The notes: generated from the letters alone by a model not told the origin. 57,860 nucleotides of DNA from Candidatus Methanoxibalbensis ujae (GCA_026134085.1 JAOQIN010000007.1:1-57860), one strand, 5' to 3'; positions 45,683 to 54,307 are shown, numbered from the stretch's first letter. Numbers and translations: made by a program.

Positions 45683-46588
45683 ATGTTCGTTGTGGAGGGC
45701 GCACTCGTGTATTCAAATCTGCTCGCTCTGCTGAGCATCGGACTGACAATCACATACATCACGACAGGCGTGCCGAACTTCGCACAGGGCAGTTTCGCAC
45801 TCTTCGGCTCATACACAGCACTCACGCTACTCCACACGCTCAAAATACACCCATACGCATCAGTTCCGCTCGCATTTGCAGTCGGAGGTCTCGCAGGCGT
45901 CGCCGTTTACGCCCTTGCGTTGAAGCCTCTTGTGAAGCGAGAGGCAAGCATCGTCACACTAATGATCGCAACTCTCGCCGTAGATTTGATTTTATTGGGA
46001 ATTTTCGGCGCTTATTCGGACTTCCTTGAGGGATTAACGGGAAAATCCGCAAAGAAATTCATATTTACGTCATACGATTTCAGCATTTTCGGTTTCAAAA
46101 CAATCCTTTTATTCTCAACATTCGCAATTTTGCTCCTGCTTGCGAGTCTTTCCGCACTATTTTACAGGACAAAATTCGGTATTGCGCTGCGAGCATCCAT
46201 GGAGAATCCCGAACTTGCTGAGGTAATGGGCGTGAATGTCGCTCGCACACGCACATTCTCTTGGTTTCTTTCAGGCGCACTCGCTTCAACCGCAGGTTGC
46301 TTCCTACCGTTCAGGCAGGAAATTGTCCCGCTCACAGGCTCTTTAATTATTGTTTCCATATTCGCTGCGAGCATCGTCGGCGGAATCACAAGCATTTACG
46401 GCTCCGTTCTCGGCAGTTATATCGTGGGATTCTCCGAATCACTCCTGACTTTCATCATCTCACTCGCTTTCGGGCAGATTTTGGTGTATAGCAGGGTGAT
46501 TTCGCTCATAATGATGCTCATTGCACTCGTTCTTGCGCCTAAAGGGCTTGCGGGAGTGGTGAAGAAGAAATGGAGCATATACTCCTGA
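45683..46588 (+). CDS. livH: Branched-chain amino acid-type ABC transporter permease LivH
   Basis: A 301-residue integral membrane protein with about eight segments. The LivH signature is at the start (LLSIGLTITYITTGVPNFAQG) and in the cytoplasmic loop (LFYRTKFGIALRASMENPE ... VMGVNVARTRTFSWFLSGAL), with IVGGITSIYGSVLGSYIVG near the end. It forms the channel with LivM. The solute may be an amino acid, amide or urea. No clear Shine-Dalgarno sequence is seen, and a tnpB remnant ends 16 nt upstream, so its original 5' region has been replaced. Overlaps livM by 19 nt. Confidence 0.93.
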   Translation: MFVVEGALVYSNLLALLSIGLTITYITTGVPNFAQGSFALFGSYTALTLLHTLKIHPYASVPLAFAVGGLAGVAVYALALKPLVKREASIVTLMIATLAVDLILLGIFGAYSDFLEGLTGKSAKKFIFTSYDFSIFGFKTILLFSTFAILLLLASLSALFYRTKFGIALRASMENPELAEVMGVNVARTRTFSWFLSGALASTAGCFLPFRQEIVPLTGSLIIVSIFAASIVGGITSIYGSVLGSYIVGFSESLLTFIISLAFGQILVYSRVISLIMMLIALVLAPKGLAGVVKKKWSIYS

Positions 46589-47619
46589 CAATTCTGATTT
46601 GGTTCGGTCTCTATATGATCGTGTGCTTGAGCCTGAACATTGAGTATGGTTATGCTGGAATTCCGAACTTTGGCAGGGCTTTCGCCGTTCTCGTGGGAGC
46701 ATTCGCCGTAGGAGGCGTAGCAAATAGGGTTCTTATGTTCATTTTCGGCATCAGCAACGGGATTATTGAGGGCAGTGCATCTGTTAAGAGTGCGATGAAT
46801 GAGATTATGGCGAGGGATCCTGCTGTTGCGATACTTTTTCTTTTGGGAACGCTTTGCATTGCTGCGATTCTCGGTGCGGTTCTCGGCGCTATTTTCATTC
46901 TTCCGAGTGCAAGGCTTTCAGAGCACTATCTGGCAATCGCTCTGCTCGCAATCAGCGAGGTCTCTTACATGGTTTGCTACTACAATCCAGACATAATGGG
47001 TGGATACTACGGCGTTTCAACACCGGACCCTCTCCTGTTTTTTCAAGGTGAGCAACGACTGCTCGCTTTCTCCGTTCTCACGATTTCTATCGCCATGCTT
47101 CTCTACGGCATCGTGAGTAAGATGCTGAACTCACCATTCGGTAGGCTTCTGAAGGCGATGCGAGAGAATGATGCCGTTGTTGAAGCATGCGGCAAAGATG
47201 TGATGCTTTTAAGGGTGAAGGCTTGTGCTGTTGGCTCTTCAATCGCAGCGATTTCAGGCGCTTTATATGTTTTCTACACGACAAATGTGATAGCGAGCAG
47301 CTTTAACAGGGCGGAATGGACATTCTATCCCTTCTTAATCATCATTCTCGGCGGTCTCGGAAGCACAAATGGTGTCATCGCTGCGAGCCTTTTGTTTGTT
47401 GTTGCGAGAGTTCTGCTCTCCACTTACAAGTGGGAGCTGAAATCTGCTCTGCATCTGCCGTTTGAGGCTGTCTGGCTTGAATACATAATTTTCGGTGTGC
47501 TGATGCTTCTCGTCCTGCTTTTCAAGCCTGAGGGGCTTTTGAAGGAGAAGCCGACGATGACCAAACCGATAAGAGAAATGGTGAAGAGAACAGGAAAAGG
47601 AGCTAGAAAGCAGGCATAA
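46570..47619 (+). CDS. livM: Branched-chain amino acid-type ABC transporter permease LivM
   Basis: A 349-residue permease with about nine membrane segments. The family pattern is LNIEYGYAGIPNFGRAFAVLVGAF at the start, HYLAIALLAISEVSY, the cytoplasmic loop LNSPFGRLLKAMRENDAVVEACGKDVMLLRVKA, and the FLIIILGGLGSTNGVIAASL motif. It ends in a basic tail typical of LivM. It overlaps livH and is convergent with livF, 166 nt apart. Confidence 0.93.
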   Translation: MEHILLTILIWFGLYMIVCLSLNIEYGYAGIPNFGRAFAVLVGAFAVGGVANRVLMFIFGISNGIIEGSASVKSAMNEIMARDPAVAILFLLGTLCIAAILGAVLGAIFILPSARLSEHYLAIALLAISEVSYMVCYYNPDIMGGYYGVSTPDPLLFFQGEQRLLAFSVLTISIAMLLYGIVSKMLNSPFGRLLKAMRENDAVVEACGKDVMLLRVKACAVGSSIAAISGALYVFYTTNVIASSFNRAEWTFYPFLIIILGGLGSTNGVIAASLLFVVARVLLSTYKWELKSALHLPFEAVWLEYIIFGVLMLLVLLFKPEGLLKEKPTMTKPIREMVKRTGKGARKQA

Positions 47620-47785
47620 GGCAGAGAAGAAAGAAGAGGATGCACGATAGAGGAGGATGCACAATAGTGATCTGGTCAACCCTCCATACCTTCACATGAA
47701 ATGATAAGCTTTTCGTGAAGAAGGGCAAAAATATATGGTATGCGATAAATAGAGAGAGGTAGTTTATTAATAAAGCTCTGATTAT

Positions 47786-48475
47786 TCACTCATTGGCAGG
47801 GGCGAGCCGTTCAAGGAGTTCTTGAGGTTTTCCGCTGAACACGATTCTGCCGCCAACCATGAAATTTGCTCTGTCGCTTATTTCGAGGACGCCGTGAATG
47901 TTCTGCTCAACAATCGCAATCTTCAAATTCAATTTGTCTCGCAAATCCGCAATCTTTGAGAACACTTGCGATGAAACTTCGGCTGAGAGATGTGCAGTAG
48001 GCTCATCAAGCATCAAAACATCCGCATTCCTTATTAATGATGAAGCTATTGCGAGGAATTGCCTCTCTCCTCCGCTCAATACACCCGCTTTCCTGCTCAT
48101 CAATCTCTCAAGTTCCGGGAAAATTGTTAAAACTGCGTCAATTCGCTCCTTCAATTCACTCTTCTCAAGCGTGTATCCCGCAATAATGAGATTCTCACGC
48201 ACACTCAGATTCGGAAACACATTGTCCACCTGTGGCAGGTAGGAAATGCCCATTCTTGTCTTTTTGTGCGGAGGAATGCCCGTAATGTCTTTACCGTTAT
48301 ATGTTATTTTTCCGGAGTAGATTGTTGTGAGACCGAAGATTGACTTAAGTAATGTGCTTTTTCCGCTTCCATTCGGTCCCAAAAAAGCAGTTATTCCTCT
48401 ATCTATGGTCGCATTCACATCAAAAAGGATGTGCAATTCCCTGTATCCCGCATTTAGACCCTTTATTTGAAGCAT
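47786..48475 (-). CDS. livF: Branched-chain amino acid-type ABC transporter ATPase LivF
   Basis: A 229-residue ATP-binding cassette: Walker A FLGPNGSGKST, Q-loop SYLPQVDNVFPNLSVREN, signature LSGGERQFLAIA, Walker B VLMLDEPTAHLS, and H-loop replaced by VEQNIHGVLEISDRANFM with the LivF-typical VEQN. It energises the LivHM channel. Its start overlaps livG by 13 nt on the same strand. Confidence 0.95.
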   Translation of the reverse strand: MLQIKGLNAGYRELHILFDVNATIDRGITAFLGPNGSGKSTLLKSIFGLTTIYSGKITYNGKDITGIPPHKKTRMGISYLPQVDNVFPNLSVRENLIIAGYTLEKSELKERIDAVLTIFPELERLMSRKAGVLSGGERQFLAIASSLIRNADVLMLDEPTAHLSAEVSSQVFSKIADLRDKLNLKIAIVEQNIHGVLEISDRANFMVGGRIVFSGKPQELLERLAPANE

Positions 48476-49194
48476 AGCAGGCGGATGACCTCCCTGAATG
48501 CTTCGCTTTTCTCGTCTGCGAGCCTGCCGTTGACCATTACGAACACCCTGTCAACATACGCAGCGACAATTTCAAATCTATGCTCCACGATTAAAAAAGT
48601 TGTGCGCTTCTTCAGTTCAACGAGCTTCTCAAGTATGCAATGAGCGAGTTTTGGGTTCACACCCGTGAGAGGCTCATCCATTATTATCAGTTTTGCATCG
48701 CTCATCAGCGCCCTACCGACCTCAAGCAGTTTCAGCTGACCCCCGCTCAGCTTATACGCTTCAGTGTCCCAAAGGGCATCTAACTCAAGAAACTCAAGCA
48801 GCTCAAATGCTTTCTCCACCGCATCCGCCTCCGCCCGCTCCCAGGAACTGCAACGCATGCATCGCAGCAATTTTTCGCCGGGATGCTCAGCAACCGCAAC
48901 AAGCAGGTTCTCAAGCACAGTGAGCTTCTTCAAAGGATGAGGTATTTGAAATGTGCGGGCAATTCCCCGCTTGCGAATCTCGTGTGGCTTCATGTTTGTG
49001 ATCTCTTCGCCGTTCAGGAAGACATGTCCGCCGTCTGCCTTGTAGAAACCGCAGATTGTGTTGATCAGCGTTGTCTTACCGCTGCCGTTCGGTCCGGCAA
49101 TCAGAGTGAGACTGTTCGCATCCACTTTCATGCTCACGCCGTCAAGCGCCTTGAAGCCATCAAAAAGCTTTGTGAGATTCTCCGTCACGAGCAT
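48463..49194 (-). CDS. livG: Branched-chain amino acid-type ABC transporter ATPase LivG
   Basis: About 243 residues: TKLFDGFKALDGVSM, Walker A IAGPNGSGKTTLINTICGFY, the LivG Q-loop with GIARTFQIPHPLKKLTVLEN, signature KLSGGQLKLLEVGRAL, Walker B LIIMDEPLTGVNP, H-loop IVEHRFEIVAAY. ATG 49194 (MLVTENLTKL) with AAGGAA just upstream is preferred; the open frame continues 11 codons into a tandem repeat. LivG typically has about 250 residues, so nothing is missing. Confidence 0.95.
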   Translation of the reverse strand: MLVTENLTKLFDGFKALDGVSMKVDANSLTLIAGPNGSGKTTLINTICGFYKADGGHVFLNGEEITNMKPHEIRKRGIARTFQIPHPLKKLTVLENLLVAVAEHPGEKLLRCMRCSSWERAEADAVEKAFELLEFLELDALWDTEAYKLSGGQLKLLEVGRALMSDAKLIIMDEPLTGVNPKLAHCILEKLVELKKRTTFLIVEHRFEIVAAYVDRVFVMVNGRLADEKSEAFREVIRLLCFK

Positions 49195-49200
49195 TTCCTT

Positions 49201-49262
49201 AACACAATCACGACAATCGCAACACAATCACGACAACCGCAACACAATCACGACAACCGCAA
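49201..49262. repeat. 20-bp tandem repeat at the livK/livG junction
   Basis: Three copies of acacaatcacgacaaccgca (one with a single change). They encode the very end of LivK on the minus strand, pass its stop codon, and reach the livG ribosome-binding region. Because 20 is not a multiple of 3, each copy is read in a new frame. Confidence 0.9.
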
Positions 49263-50673
49263 CTGAAATGAGCGCAAACAGAGCTTCAAAGCCCGGCGGT
49301 GTCGGTGTAGGTGGTGCTGCCTTCGGCTTTTTCGGCGTTACCAACCACTCAATTTCGCCTGTTTCGTATCTCCATATGCCTGCTGTTTTCCATGAGCAGT
49401 TTTCCACATAGTAAACAGCGTAGTCGCCTGACGCCCTGTCGTTGAAATCGTCAAGTTCTATGTATCCGCTCACCGTTTCAACGCCATATTCGCCTTCACT
49501 GTAATTCTTTGTCACCATGGGGATTGTCTCCGCCATCTCATCCGCATCATATTTGCTCAATTTATCGCATACTTCCGCATATGAAAGGGCGAGAACCCAC
49601 ACAGCATCATAGGCGTTCATTCCATACTGGTGAGGAGCCCCTCCATATCGCTCGTTGAATGTTTTGCTTAATGCATCATATCCAGCACCCTTTGACTCAA
49701 ATGTCGTGCTGTATATCCGCACAGTGTTCGCCTTCTCACACATCTCTGAGATCTTCTCGCTACGAGCAGTCCCGTCGCAACCGACCCATACAACGCTCAA
49801 CATCGGCGAACCCTCGCTCACCTGCGAGAGCATCGTGAACGCTTCTTCGTAGCTGAATGTCACGACAGCGACCTCCTCCGGACTGTATCTCCTGAAAAGT
49901 TCGCTCAGTTCACCCTCCAAAGTTGCGATGTATGGCGAAAAGTCCGCAGGTGGCGGGTAAGGATACTCAATAGGCTCCCCAACTTCAATACCATATTTCT
50001 CAAGCTCCGGGATGATGCTGTCTCGCAGTCCTTTTCCCCACGCATTTCCCAAATATGCGATGCTCACCGCTTTTATTCCGAGATCTGAAAGCTCTTTTGC
50101 GATTGCTTTCGTCTGAAATGTGTCAAGAGCGACGAACCTGAACACATATTTCTTCTCTTCAGGCTTCGTAACGCCGAGCATTTCAGGCACCGCAGTCGAA
50201 GAAGGCGATATGATTATTATTTTGTTTGATGTCACATAATTCAGCACATGCTCAACTTCTTCGCTTCCCATAGGGCCGACAATCAAGCGAACTCCTCTGC
50301 CGTGTAGAGCCATCACCTTATCAAGTGCGCTCTTAGGGTCCGCTCTCGTGTCCTCCACAAACAATTTCACACTGTAATTCATCCCTCTCCGCTCAAAATA
50401 CTCGTTTATATCGTCCTTTGCAATCTCACAGCATCCACGAATGTTCTTACCATAAGTTGAAAGCGATCCTGAAAGGTCAACAAGAACTCCTATTTGAATC
50501 TCTTTCTTCTCTTCCTCCGCTGCTGCGGATGCGACGCCTACAACGCTCCCACAGAGAGCAACGCCAAGAATTATCATCAGCAGCAAGCACGAAAATTTTC
50601 TGCCCATCTCTGAGCCAAGGTAGCCGAGCCACCTGAGATTCCTTTTTCCCTTCATTTCAGTTCCCCCTGCCAC
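49228..50673 (-). CDS. livK: ABC transporter substrate-binding protein (LivK/LivJ type) with PGF-CTERM-like anchor
   Basis: A 481-residue exported protein: signal peptide (hydrophobic about 28-50, ending ASAAAEEEK), then a type I periplasmic-binding fold (about 58-430) with IQIGVLVDLSGSLSTYGKNI, VKLFVEDTRADPKSALDKV, RLIVGPMGSEE, IIIISPSSTA and HQYGMNAYDAVWVLALSY. A Pro/Thr linker (KKPKAAPPTPTPPGFEA) leads to a C-terminal hydrophobic helix. The PGF plus helix is the archaeosortase A (PGF-CTERM) pattern, but the expected Arg/Lys tail is reduced to LRLS and stop. Start ATG 50673, or the internal Met 23 before the signal. Confidence 0.9.
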   Translation of the reverse strand: MAGGTEMKGKRNLRWLGYLGSEMGRKFSCLLLMIILGVALCGSVVGVASAAAEEEKKEIQIGVLVDLSGSLSTYGKNIRGCCEIAKDDINEYFERRGMNYSVKLFVEDTRADPKSALDKVMALHGRGVRLIVGPMGSEEVEHVLNYVTSNKIIIISPSSTAVPEMLGVTKPEEKKYVFRFVALDTFQTKAIAKELSDLGIKAVSIAYLGNAWGKGLRDSIIPELEKYGIEVGEPIEYPYPPPADFSPYIATLEGELSELFRRYSPEEVAVVTFSYEEAFTMLSQVSEGSPMLSVVWVGCDGTARSEKISEMCEKANTVRIYSTTFESKGAGYDALSKTFNERYGGAPHQYGMNAYDAVWVLALSYAEVCDKLSKYDADEMAETIPMVTKNYSEGEYGVETVSGYIELDDFNDRASGDYAVYYVENCSWKTAGIWRYETGEIEWLVTPKKPKAAPPTPTPPGFEALFALISVAVVVIVLRLS

Positions 50674-50728
50674 TCTCCTCTCTGTCCCCGCTCTTATGTG
50701 ACCTGGTCACCTCACCTTAACACCCTAA

Positions 50729-50743
50729 CATACCATTGGTATG
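50729..50743 (-). promoter_or_regulatory. Palindrome upstream of livK, putative operator
   Basis: cataccattggtatg is a perfect inverted repeat around one central base, 56 bp upstream of the livK start. The position and symmetry suit a dimeric regulator of the livKGF operon, but no regulator is identified. Confidence 0.4.
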
Positions 50744-51118
50744 CCAAGGCGGCTTTCAAGCTGCCCAGGAAGGACAGCCCCCGGATACCAGGCATCTCCT
50801 GGTAGCCTCCATCCCCCTCCCTCTCTCTTCAGAAGAGAAGGACATCATCACAGCCCAGCATTTCGTCGTGCTGAGCTGTCTCTGTAAGCTTCCTCTTCTT
50901 AGCCTTCCCCTCAGGCTTCCATCGTCCTCATATGAGGGGACGACAGAGAGGATGCTCATGCTAAAGGTGAGATAATTATATAAAATTATCGGTGAATCGG
51001 TGACTGTTGCAAACTCATTCACCGAATGAGCATACAGTGAGGCTCACGGATTCCCAGTTCCACAGAGCTTACCCTAAGCCTTCCGGGCATCTTCCGGGCA
51101 TAGGCTAAGATGTCGAGG

Positions 51119-51164
51119 GCTTCGGGTCTGCCCCGGGCAGAGCTTCGGGTCTGCCCCGGGCAGA
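51119..51164. repeat. 23-bp perfect tandem repeat
   Basis: Two exact adjacent copies beginning gcttcgggtctgccccg. GC-rich, in the spacer. Confidence 0.85.
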
Positions 51165-51234
51165 GCGAGCAAACACACCCCCATCCCCCGCTCTACATTT
51201 GAAAATGAATCGGCAGCGATAATTTAAAAGTGCC

Positions 51235-51549
51235 TGTTCGCCCGGAGAGGTTCAAGTATTTGTGCGATGCGAGGACGGATGCGGAAGCGTTGAGGATTGG
51301 AGAAGACATATACAAAGAGAGATGAGGCTCGCCCTTGCATTCAAAATAATTCAAGAAATGGACAGGATGTGCGAAAGGAGAGCGGCAAAGACGGGAGAAT
51401 TTCTGGAAAAACTCTCCTTGCTTAAGGATTACACGGAGAGCAATAAGTTCACGAAGCAAGTTGAAGAATTTGCGAGATTCATGAAAGAAGAGCGGTTTGA
51501 ATATCTGGATGAGAAATACAAAATGAGAATGAAAAATGCACAGGATTAA
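51235..51549 (+). pseudogene. Fragment related to the PEGA protein C-terminal tail
   Basis: Two frames join. The first gives RPERFKYLCDARTDAEALRIGEDIYKER and stops (TGA near 51320). The other carries on RLALAFKIIQEMDRMCER, a coiled segment LEKLSLLKDYTESNKFTKQVEEF and KYKMRMKNAQD, ending 51549. RLALAFKIIQEM matches RLANAFRIIQDI in the PEGA protein at 39.3 kb, and the spacing to the following helix is similar. It is probably the broken end of a paralogue. The longest frame (51262-51549) could still be expressed as a 95-residue protein. Confidence 0.4.
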
Positions 51550-51730
51550 TTGATATTTGGATAGTTGAATTTCCTGATGATGGCGAAGTGTTGTGCGTTG
51601 AATTATGCGTTGAATGGATTATGCGTTGAAAGATCAAAAATGAAAAATGAAAAATTAATGAATGAAAAGTGAAAAATAAATTATAATTACACTTATATAA
51701 TAAAACAAAGAAGAAAGTAGAGAAGGCGAG

Positions 51731-52072
51731 ATGCACAGGTGTGTGAGGTGTGGAAAGGAGTTTGAAAATCTTACTGAGGATTTGCTGAGTGGATGTCCAG
51801 AATGTGGTGGCAAGCTTTTCTTATATGTGCGAGACATGGAATCAGCCGTGCTCAGTGGTGCGGAGGTGGCTGAAGATGAAGAACTGGAGGAAGCAGATGA
51901 GGAGAGGATAGAGGGGCTGCGTATTTTGAGCCCGGGCGTATATGAGCTGAATTTGCCATCTTTGCTGCAGCGGAAGGAGATCATACTGAAGCTGAGAAGC
52001 ACATATGCGATTCACCTTCCGTCACTGTTCAGAGATCGCAGTAAGTTCAGAGATCGCAATAAGAAGCGGTGA
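51731..52072 (+). CDS. Archaeal Zn-ribbon protein (OapC-like N-terminal ribbon)
   Basis: A 113-residue protein starting MHRCVRCGKEF ... GCPECGGKLFLYV, a double-CXXC zinc ribbon found in a family of archaeal proteins (COG3364, recalled). An acidic linker (about 42-62) follows, then a strand-rich end SPGVYELNLPSLLQRKEIILKL and YAIHLPSLF. The final FRDRSKFRDRNKKR reflects a short DNA duplication. It is convergent with rps17, 2 nt apart. Binding partner unknown. Confidence 0.75.
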   Translation: MHRCVRCGKEFENLTEDLLSGCPECGGKLFLYVRDMESAVLSGAEVAEDEELEEADEERIEGLRILSPGVYELNLPSLLQRKEIILKLRSTYAIHLPSLFRDRSKFRDRNKKR

Positions 52073-52074
52073 TA

Positions 52075-52413
52075 TCATGATGCTCTCCTCAGCACTTCAA
52101 CAACAACAAAGCTCTTTGTCTTGCTGAGAGGTCTGCACTCGGCTATCTTGACGACATCCCCTTTCTTTGCTGCGATACACGGCGGATTGTGCGCATGTAT
52201 CTTGGACTTCCGCTTCTCATATCTCATGTATTTGCGTATTTTCTTCAGGTAGTAATGCTCAACGACGACCGTCTTCTGCATCTTATCACTCACAACAACA
52301 CCCTCAAGTATCTGCCCCCTCACAGGTAATTCTCCGTGAAATGGACAGTTTTTATCATCACATACCTCTTTCGGCGGATTGACTTCTATTCCTATATCCC
52401 TTGCTCCTCTCAT
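52075..52413 (-). CDS. rps17: Ribosomal protein uS17
   Basis: About 112 residues. Archaeal S17 features: [21 protein letters not shown] near the start, [21 protein letters not shown], and [14 protein letters not shown] at the end. Binds 16S rRNA in the small subunit body. ATG 52413 is preferred; the frame is open 18 codons further. It is the last gene of the minus-strand ribosomal block; in most archaea L14, L24 and S4e follow, but here the next gene is a convergent Zn-ribbon gene. Confidence 0.95.
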   Translation of the reverse strand: MRGARDIGIEVNPPKEVCDDKNCPFHGELPVRGQILEGVVVSDKMQKTVVVEHYYLKKIRKYMRYEKRKSKIHAHNPPCIAAKKGDVVKIAECRPLSKTKSFVVVEVLRRAS

Positions 52414-52525
52414 ACTATCGCCCTCTTTCTTAATTATCTCACTCCTCTCACGCTCACTCTCATTCATACATCATCTCTCAATCCTCTTTTCATTATTCTA
52501 TAACCTCTCCATCCTATCATCTCCG

Positions 52526-52846
52526 TCATCTCCGCACTGTCATCTTTCTGGCGATGTTCATAAGTTTTTTCGTGCGATCTTCAGGTCTTGCTACGAGGAT
52601 GTCTCCCCTCACCCGCAGCCTTATGCGCTTTCCACTGCTTTCAAAGCAGAAAACGAACACATTACCCGCTTTAGGAATTTTTTTCGTTCTGCCTTTGCTG
52701 TCTTCAATGAATATCATTTTCATGCTCTCATCAACGACCCTTCCCCGCAATCCTTCCATACTTCTGTTTGTGCTTCTCTCAACAAGGACATCCAGGCCTA
52801 TTATCTCATGCTGCACGAAGTTGGAAGGTGAGATCTCCACCATCAT
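52526..52846 (-). CDS. rnp1: RNase P protein component 1 (Rpp29)
   Basis: A 106-residue Sm-like barrel protein: HEIIGLDVLVERSTNRSMEG, GRVVDESMKMIFIED, KKIPKAGNVFVF and GDILVARPEDRTKKL are the archaeal Rpp29 pattern. A subunit of RNase P that matures tRNA 5' ends. Its place between aIF1 and S17 is the conserved archaeal order. Confidence 0.93.
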   Translation of the reverse strand: MMVEISPSNFVQHEIIGLDVLVERSTNRSMEGLRGRVVDESMKMIFIEDSKGRTKKIPKAGNVFVFCFESSGKRIRLRVRGDILVARPEDRTKKLMNIARKMTVRR

Positions 52847-52892
52847 CCCCTCTGAGCTGCTGATGCGTTGTGTGTCGTGGATCGTGGATCAG

Positions 52893-52932
52893 ATCAATTT
52901 TCATCAATTTTCATCAATTCTGATTCATCAAT
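52893..52932. repeat. 10-11 bp tandem repeats between aIF1 and Rpp29 genes
   Basis: Repeats of atcaattttc with degenerate flanking copies. No role is suggested. Confidence 0.6.
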
Positions 52933-53227
52933 CTTCTCCTTCCACAGTATATCCCATTTCTCTGAGCACCTTCCGCACAATGTTCTTCTGATTGCCCTGC
53001 AGCTCAATGCGACCTTCTTTCACAGTGCCGCCGCATGCGCACTTGGCCTTAAGCTCCTTTGCAAGCTCTTTCAAGTTTGTGCTGGTGCCGTCAAGACCCT
53101 CAATTATCGTTGTTATCTTACCAAATCTCCTTTTAACTGTTGAGATCCGCACAATTTGCTGCTCCTTCGCAATCTCCTTGCAAATACAGAGATCTTTCGG
53201 AAGACCACACTTATCGCAGATATCCAT
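52928..53227 (-). CDS. sui1: Translation initiation factor aIF1 (SUI1)
   Basis: A 99-residue protein: N-terminal Cys pairs (CDKCGLPKDLCIC, archaeal-type zinc-like start), then the SUI1 fold with RRFGKITTIIEGLDG, LKELAKELKAKCACGGTVK and IELQGNQKNIVRKVLREMG. Acts in start-codon selection on the small subunit. It lies between L29 and Rpp29 as in other archaea. Confidence 0.95.
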   Translation of the reverse strand: MDICDKCGLPKDLCICKEIAKEQQIVRISTVKRRFGKITTIIEGLDGTSTNLKELAKELKAKCACGGTVKEGRIELQGNQKNIVRKVLREMGYTVEGED

Positions 53228-53241
53228 ACCTCCCTTCCCTC

Positions 53242-53454
53242 TTATGTTCCTTCCCTCTCACGCCTCTCATGCATAATCGTCTTTATGCGTGCTATCGTCC
53301 TTCTTATCTCACGAATTCTTCCCGGGTTCTCAGGCGCACCACCTGTTGCAATGATGCCACGCTCCCTTATCAGATCCATCTGCAGCTTCTCAAGCTCCTC
53401 CAACAGCTCCACATCACTCATCTTTCTTATCTCATCTGATTTAAGTATGCCCAT
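53242..53454 (-). CDS. rpl29: Ribosomal protein uL29
   Basis: A 70-residue two-helix protein: [20 protein letters not shown], then LRERG-like [20 protein letters not shown] and [17 protein letters not shown]. The GGAPENPGR loop is the archaeal/eukaryotic form. Part of the L22-S3-L29 order. Confidence 0.95.
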   Translation of the reverse strand: MGILKSDEIRKMSDVELLEELEKLQMDLIRERGIIATGGAPENPGRIREIRRTIARIKTIMHERREREGT

Positions 53455-53569
53455 CCCTCACATTCACCTTTTCATTTTTTATTTTTATTTTTATTTCTGT
53501 CTCCTGTTTTTCACTTTTTTTCATAACCCAACATGATCGCTGCGATCGCTCCCGTCGCCAGTCATCCGA

Positions 53570-54307
53570 TCATCCAGCCTGTTCCTCTTTTTTGGCTTCC
53601 TCATCAGAAGCCATTTCTTCCGCTCTTTCTTCAGTTTCGCCAGCCTCTGCTGTCTCTTCAGTTTCGCCGGCCTCCTCTCCCTCTTCCCCCTCTTCCACGC
53701 CTTTCTCCTCTTTCAGCATTTTCATAAGCACTGAAATATCGGGAACACTTACATCAGGTCGCACGATGCGGACTTTGACACCTATGACTCCGGCTTTCCT
53801 CAGTGCGATTGCAAAGCCCTCATCAACGATCTCATCAACATACCCGCCGCAGTGTTTTATGTAGCCCTCAACAATCTTTTCAACTCTCGCTCTCGGTCCT
53901 GTGAGTTTTCCGGATATCGTTATCTCGCAGCCGAGTGCGCCAGCATCCATTATTCTGCGGAGCATCAGTCGTCCGACCCTTCTGAAATGCCATCCTCGCT
54001 CTATAAGCTTTGCCAGCTGAGAAGCCATAAGCTGAGCGTTCAACGCCGGCACCTCGACAGGCTGCACATCTATCTGCGGATTATCAAGATCCTTCAGGCT
54101 GCTCAGCTCATCCGTTATCTGGCGTATTCGCTTGCCATCTCTGCCTATGATGAGCCCCGGCCGCTCCACATAGACCGTTATCTGTGTTCCCATGGGCGTC
54201 CTCCTCACATCCATGCCTCCATAGCCCGCTCTGTCCATGACTTTTTTAAAATATTCCTCAAGCCGCACCTTCCTTATGCCTTCATTCACAAAGACGCGCT
54301 CTATCAC
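53570..54307 (-). CDS. rps3: Ribosomal protein uS3 with acidic C-terminal extension
   Basis: A 245-residue protein. KH domain with YVERPGLIIGRDGKRIRQIT (about 48-66) and the C-terminal S3 domain with RAGYGG-like and GALGCEITISGKLTGPRA. The last 45 residues are a Glu/Thr/Ala-rich tail made of repeats (EETAEAGETEERAEE), encoded by short tandem repeats at about 53640-53700. Acidic tails occur in some archaeal S3, but the length and repetition suggest slippage. Confidence 0.95.
   Translation of the reverse strand: MIERVFVNEGIRKVRLEEYFKKVMDRAGYGGMDVRRTPMGTQITVYVERPGLIIGRDGKRIRQITDELSSLKDLDNPQIDVQPVEVPALNAQLMASQLAKLIERGWHFRRVGRLMLRRIMDAGALGCEITISGKLTGPRARVEKIVEGYIKHCGGYVDEIVDEGFAIALRKAGVIGVKVRIVRPDVSVPDISVLMKMLKEEKGVEEGEEGEEAGETEETAEAGETEERAEEMASDEEAKKEEQAG

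Larger units (their letters stand above)
50674..51234. other. Hairpin-rich 560-nt spacer upstream of livK
   Basis: No supported gene. It holds a 15-bp palindrome at 50729-50743, a hairpin TACCAGG-catct-CCTGGTA at 50786-50804, CAGC/GCTG-type pairing near 50862-50882, and GTCC-tcatatga-GGGGAC near 50926. A 23-bp tandem repeat lies at 51119-51164. The density of stems suggests a structured transcript or a decayed element end; I cannot assign either. Confidence 0.4.

Noticed and set aside
49201-49262. CRISPR-like or attachment-site repeat.
   Set aside because: Three head-to-tail 20-bp copies without spacers; this is a simple tandem duplication.
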